Shown here one piece after another: positions 4,230 to 6,401 of a stretch of DNA of 6,401 nucleotides. The number at the start of each line of letters is the position of its first letter. The stretch's first letter is position 1. The notes under the pieces are model-generated. The model was given only the letters and a program-made list of their open reading frames with translations. It was not told the DNA's origin and did not search any database. The DNA is taken from NCBI GenBank assembly GCA_021161965.1, contig JAGGZP010000069.1, positions 1 to 6,401 on the forward strand, written 5' to 3'. This DNA is from a bacterium. Its GTDB lineage: Bacteria > Patescibacteriota > Patescibacteriia > UBA2591 > JAGGZP01. The translations under genes and the position numbers were made by a program.

Positions 4230-4838
4230 ATGTCAAAATATTTACTTGTTACAATTATTTGTTTAGTTGTTATTGGAGCTGGTTTGGGCATTTATTATTT
4301 TCAAAAAAGCAGTACTGAAAAGCAACTAGAACCGCTAGCGATTCAAGAAGAACAATCAGAAGAAAAAACAAAAAAAGATAATCTGCTTGTTAGAGATGAA
4401 TATTCTATTTTGATTCCAGTAGGATGGAGGGAAGTCGCCGCTCCTACGGGTGTTTCAGCAATGGTTTCCTATATCGATGAAGAGATTACTGATCCTGGCG
4501 CTAAAAAAATTAATTTCAAGACTTATTATTCTATCCAGTATGATGTTTTACAAAATAAAAGTTTAACAGAACACGCTGAAATCGTGAAAACGCAATTAAA
4601 ACAGGCCTTGCCGGAAATAAGTTTTGTTAATGAACGTTCCTTAATTATAAATGGTAGAGAAGCATATAACCTTGAAACTGATTTAAGTCAGAAGGGAGTT
4701 GATTTTAAGATTCCAATGGTTTTTATAAAAGGAAAAGCAGATGATGTTTGGACGTTTATTTTTAATACCCCAAAAAGCAACTGGCAAAAATATCAAAGTT
4801 TGTTTCAAAAAATTATTCAGAGTTTTGAAGTAAAATAG
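4230..4838 (+). CDS. Membrane-anchored protein with PsbP/DUF1795-like domain
   Basis: A 202-residue protein. Residues 4-24 form one hydrophobic helix (YLLVTIICLVVIGAGLGIYYF) after a short N-terminus with Lys3, acting as a signal anchor. Cys11 is not in a lipobox, so this is not a lipoprotein. A Glu/Lys/Gln-rich linker (25-52) leads to an outward-facing domain (about 56-202) that opens with DEYSILIPVGWREV, the pattern of PsbP-like/DUF1795 domains (aromatic-S-hydrophobic-P-x-GW). Later elements fit the alternating strands of that fold: INGREAYNLETDL, IPMVFIKGKADDVWTFIFNTP and the closing helix WQKYQSLFQKIIQSFEV. Such domains are common in surface proteins of Gram-positive and CPR bacteria; their function there is mostly unknown. 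The start has no Shine-Dalgarno sequence; the ATG follows AAAATTAT and lies 26 bases after the GGTCG box. Confidence is high for topology and moderate for the family. Confidence 0.82.
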   Translation: MSKYLLVTIICLVVIGAGLGIYYFQKSSTEKQLEPLAIQEEQSEEKTKKDNLLVRDEYSILIPVGWREVAAPTGVSAMVSYIDEEITDPGAKKINFKTYYSIQYDVLQNKSLTEHAEIVKTQLKQALPEISFVNERSLIINGREAYNLETDLSQKGVDFKIPMVFIKGKADDVWTFIFNTPKSNWQKYQSLFQKIIQSFEVK

Positions 4839-4911
4839 ATTCTAGTGATAATTCCTTTCAATGGCGGGGGTGTGTTAATTTAAGGTTCTTGCCTGTTTTG
4901 AAAGGAGAAAA

Positions 4912-4959
4912 GTGAGTGATGTAATTAAAATATGGCAGATTAGCCATGTATATACTTAA
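4912..4959 (+). CDS. Possible 15-residue leader peptide or gene remnant (GTG start)
   Basis: AAAGGAG (4901-4907) sits four bases before a GTG that opens a 15-codon frame reading SDVIKIWQISHVYT after the start Met and ending in TAA. The ribosome site is one of the better ones in the window, so translation is plausible. The ORF contains a small ATGGC-AGATTA-GCCAT hairpin (4932-4947), and its 3' part overlaps sequence resembling the end of the folded 3' module. It could be the start of a gene cut off by repeat copy E, a leader peptide, or chance. The gap around it (4839-4988) holds nothing else I can identify. Confidence 0.25.
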   Translation: MSDVIKIWQISHVYT

Positions 4960-4980
4960 ACTCAGGTCTTAATCGGGTGG
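4946..4980 (+). repeat. Remnant of the 3' module tail
   Basis: TATACTTAAACTCAGGTCTTAA... up to 4980 aligns with the end of the copy B module and its continuation (about 2440-2474: TATGCTTAAGG, GGGTCTTAAACAGGTG). This suggests that an earlier element copy occupied this gap before copy E, which begins only nine bases further on. The match is short and imperfect. Confidence 0.35.
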
Positions 4981-4988
4981 TAGAGAAA

Positions 4989-5034
4989 AACATTCCAACA
5001 TTCTTGAGAATGTTGGAATGTTGTTTGGAATGTT
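4989..5034. repeat. PAL2 palindrome, copy 5 (perfect) with a fifth half-site
   Basis: Positions 4989-5022 are identical to copies 1 and 3. Directly after, GTTTGGAATGTT adds an extra GGAATGTT half-site (5027-5034) that the other copies lack, a small tandem duplication of the right arm. It starts repeat copy E. Confidence 0.92.
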
Positions 5035-5107
5035 GTAAGGTTCGGTAAAGGGTTTTGGCAAGAGTCTAGAGCGATTAAATAACTGAAAAGCAGTTTTAAA
5101 TTTAAAA
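5035..5107. repeat. Conserved linker of repeat copy E (matches copy A)
   Basis: Counterpart of 769-844. It shares GGGTTTTGG, GTCTAGAGCGATTA and GAAAAGCAGTTTTAA. The small hairpin is fully paired here: AACTG-AAAAG-CAGTT (5081-5095). Confidence 0.7.
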
Positions 5108-5269
5108 AATGTGACGAGGCCTTTTCCCACCCTTCGGGTGGTACATCGTGGTGACCACCCTTCGGGTGACCGGTGGCATCCTACGGGTGGTATTATCACA
5201 GTGACCACCCTTCGGGCGATCAGAGACCTTGTCACATTGGACTAAAATACGTATTTAATTAAAGGTCGA
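5108..5269 (+). ncRNA. Multi-hairpin structured element, copy E (four hairpins)
   Basis: The largest copy. AATGTGACGAGGCCT (5108-5122) pairs with AGACCTTGTCACATT (5224-5238), with one G·T pair and one mismatch. Four hairpin units lie inside: CCACCC-TTC-GGGTGG (about 5127-5141), CACCC-TTC-GGGTG (about 5156-5168), CATCC-TAC-GGGTG (about 5177-5189) and CACCC-TTC-GGGCG (about 5206-5218). The second is an extra unit compared with copies A and B and seems to come from tandem duplication of a GTGACCACCCTTCGGGTGA segment. After the stem follow GGACTAAAATACGTATTTAA and AAAGGTCGAA. TTGTCA (5230-5235) with TATTTA 17 bases later (5253-5258) is a weak promoter candidate. Confidence 0.65.
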
Positions 5270-5347
5270 AAGTATATCGGTTACCCGATGTTGATATATT
5301 TCGATGAAAATTTTAAACGGTTTCTCGTATGCTTAAGGTCGGTTTTA
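5270..5347 (+). ncRNA. Candidate folded 3' module, copy E
   Basis: Nearly identical to 2384-2457. P1 pairs AAGTATA (5270-5276) with TATGCTT (5328-5334), with a T·G pair where copy B has C-G. A local hairpin ATCGG-TTAC-CCGAT (5276-5289) is stronger than in copy B. The stem CGATGAAA/TTTCTCG is unchanged. The pseudoknot partner of ACCCGAT (5283-5289) reads GTCGGTT (5338-5344), which leaves one mismatch and one wobble, so the pseudoknot is weaker here than in copy B. The isoprenyl synthase gene starts about 100 bases downstream. Confidence 0.45.
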
Positions 5348-5386
5348 GACAGATGGACCTAAAGAATTAATTGAGAGATGAAATTT

Positions 5387-5425
5387 ATGGCGAAGAAAAA
5401 ATACAAAGTAGCAGGTAAAAAATAG
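5387..5425 (+). CDS. Possible 12-residue Lys-rich mini-ORF
   Basis: The ATG follows GAAATTT, the same start context as the genes at 1003 and 1793, and opens MAKKKYKVAGKK before a TAG. It is in a different frame from the isoprenyl synthase that starts 20 bases after its stop. It could be an upstream peptide, the relic of a gene start, or chance. No function can be assigned. Confidence 0.25.
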   Translation: MAKKKYKVAGKK

Positions 5426-5444
5426 TTAATTTAATTATAAAATT

Positions 5445-6401
5445 ATGTCTCGGAAGAAAAAAATGAGAAGACAAGCCCTAAAAAAGAAATTGGAAAAGAT
5501 ATTGGATAAATATCTTTCTGAGATGAAGGAGACCTCAGTTTTGGCAAACCCTTTAATTATTTCTGCAATAAATGATACAAAAGGAGAAATAGCTCTTAAA
5601 AATTGTGATATTTATGATAGATTGCTTGGTGGATATGAATTTGGTAAAAATAGATGTTTTGGGGAGAGACTTAAGAAAAATAGACAGAGATCTTATCATA
5701 CAAAACTAGCTTATGAAGTAGCCGGAGGTAAAAACCCTGGAAAATTTTTACCAATTGCTGCAGCTATGGATATTATAGATAGCGGTTGCTATTATTCCGC
5801 AGATGATATTATTGATTTTGATGTTAAAACCCTTGATGCTATTAGAGATAAACTGGTCTTTTCTCATATTTATCGTTCTGCTGCTACAAAATTGGTCTTA
5901 GATGGAATGGAAAATTTAGATTTACCAAGTTCTTTAATTAAAACTATTTGGAAAGATTGGAATAAATTCATAAGATGGACTTTTGAAGGATTTTATATAG
6001 AGTATCATAAGCCTCAAAAAGATACACAAATTTATGCAAATAGACTTAGAGCTTATGGTTTTTGGGAATTTAGTTTTAAAATAGCAAGTCTTGCTGCTAA
6101 AAATATTGATAAAAGTGAAGTTTTGAGTGAAGCAGGAAAATATCTTGGGATGGCTTATATGATGACTGATGATATTTTAGATATTGGAAAGAGATTTAGT
6201 GATATAAAAAACGGTATTTATACTTTACCCATTATGGAATTTATTGAGAGGGCGGATAAAAAAGAAAGGGCGTTACTTGATAAATGTTTTGGTAATTTAG
6301 AGGCAAAAGAAGAAGATTTATTTGAAATTGGAAAAATTATGGTAAATAAAGATATTATAAATAATTGTTTAGAGAAAGGTGTATCAGATTTAGTATATAA
6401 G
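5445..6401 (+). CDS. Divergent isoprenyl diphosphate synthase (polyprenyl synthetase family), 3' end missing
   Basis: The frame is open from the ATG at 5445 to the window edge (319 residues), so the C-terminus lies outside. Trans-isoprenyl diphosphate synthases condense IPP with allylic diphosphates through two Asp-rich motifs that bind Mg-diphosphate. Both are visible: SADDIIDFD (118-126, DDIID at 120-124) and MTDDILD (240-246). DIKNGIYTLP (253-262) matches the conserved KDLxxGKxTLP segment after the second motif. Two other family motifs are altered: GGKRxRP reads GGKNPGKFLP (94-103), losing the usual IPP-binding Arg, and no RRG follows the first Asp motif, where the loop is also shorter. 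The N-terminus is basic (MSRKKKMRRQALKKK). The start follows ATAAAATT with no Shine-Dalgarno sequence; in-frame Met7 and Met27 are alternatives. It may make C15-C20 or longer chains; a ComQ-like or non-canonical activity is possible. Family confidence is high, product unknown. Confidence 0.88.
   Translation, partial: MSRKKKMRRQALKKKLEKILDKYLSEMKETSVLANPLIISAINDTKGEIALKNCDIYDRLLGGYEFGKNRCFGERLKKNRQRSYHTKLAYEVAGGKNPGKFLPIAAAMDIIDSGCYYSADDIIDFDVKTLDAIRDKLVFSHIYRSAATKLVLDGMENLDLPSSLIKTIWKDWNKFIRWTFEGFYIEYHKPQKDTQIYANRLRAYGFWEFSFKIASLAAKNIDKSEVLSEAGKYLGMAYMMTDDILDIGKRFSDIKNGIYTLPIMEFIERADKKERALLDKCFGNLEAKEEDLFEIGKIMVNKDIINNCLEKGVSDLVYK

Noticed and set aside
4970..4985. tRNA-like CTCAGG...GGTGGTAGAG string
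   Set aside because: No acceptor, anticodon or T arm can be built around it; it aligns better with the tail of the folded 3' module.
4969..5235. Minus-strand open frame of 88 codons through repeat copy E
   Set aside because: It spans PAL2, the linker and the hairpin block; its Arg/Pro-rich translation simply reads the CACCC/GGGTG hairpins, and the equivalent frame is not kept in copies A or B.
661..5347. CRISPR array or canonical integron attC sites
   Set aside because: Repeats are long, modular and separated by genes rather than 30-40 bp spacers. The palindromes lack paired RYYYAAC and GTTRRRY boxes in the attC layout, and no cas or integrase gene is visible.

Overview
The window is strongly AT-rich and carries short, mostly unfamiliar genes, all on the + strand, divided by long structured intergenic repeats. 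At least one textbook Shine-Dalgarno sequence (AGGAGGTGA before 3665), TGA used as a normal stop, and small proteins of the wHTH, single-helix membrane and MoaD-tail types suggest a bacterium. My best guess is Candidate Phyla Radiation (Patescibacteria). That is inference: no rRNA or other marker gene is present.

Layout, left to right: the 3' end of an unidentified gene (1-195); a HEPN-like helical protein (223-678); repeat element copy A (about 661-980); a one-helix membrane protein (1003-1215); a PIN-like DUF5615-type protein (1272-1763) followed closely by a second small membrane protein (1793-1957); a start-less gene remnant (1954-2178); repeat copy B (2159-2457); a MoaD/ThiS-like beta-grasp protein (2542-3075) with an overlapping micro-ORF (3072-3146); degraded repeat copy C (3142-3280); a winged-helix regulator (3307-3594); an acidic hypothetical protein (3665-4123); a minimal repeat copy D (4125-4203); a membrane-anchored PsbP/DUF1795-like protein (4230-4838); repeat copy E (4989-5347), the longest; a mini-ORF; and a divergent isoprenyl diphosphate synthase that runs off the right edge (5445-6401).

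The most notable content is the composite repeat. Its parts recur in the same order: a 20-bp perfect palindrome (PAL1); a 34-bp palindrome made of four AACATTC half-sites (PAL2); a long stem (GACGAGGTCT...AGACCTCGTC) enclosing one to four small CACCC-TTC/TAC-GGGTG hairpins; an A/T-rich stretch ending in AAAGGTCGAAAG; and, in copies B and E only, a further folded module of about 75 nt with a possible pseudoknot. Differences between copies often preserve base pairing, which suggests selection on a folded nucleic acid.

Nearly every gap longer than 100 bases holds part of this element, and the genes between are small and unrelated, as in a gene-cassette array. A DNA-binding regulator sits between two PAL2 palindromes, which makes PAL2 a candidate operator. 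The HEPN-like and PIN-like proteins hint at an accessory, toxin- or defence-type region. No metabolic operon is evident and no transposase, integrase or CRISPR array is present.
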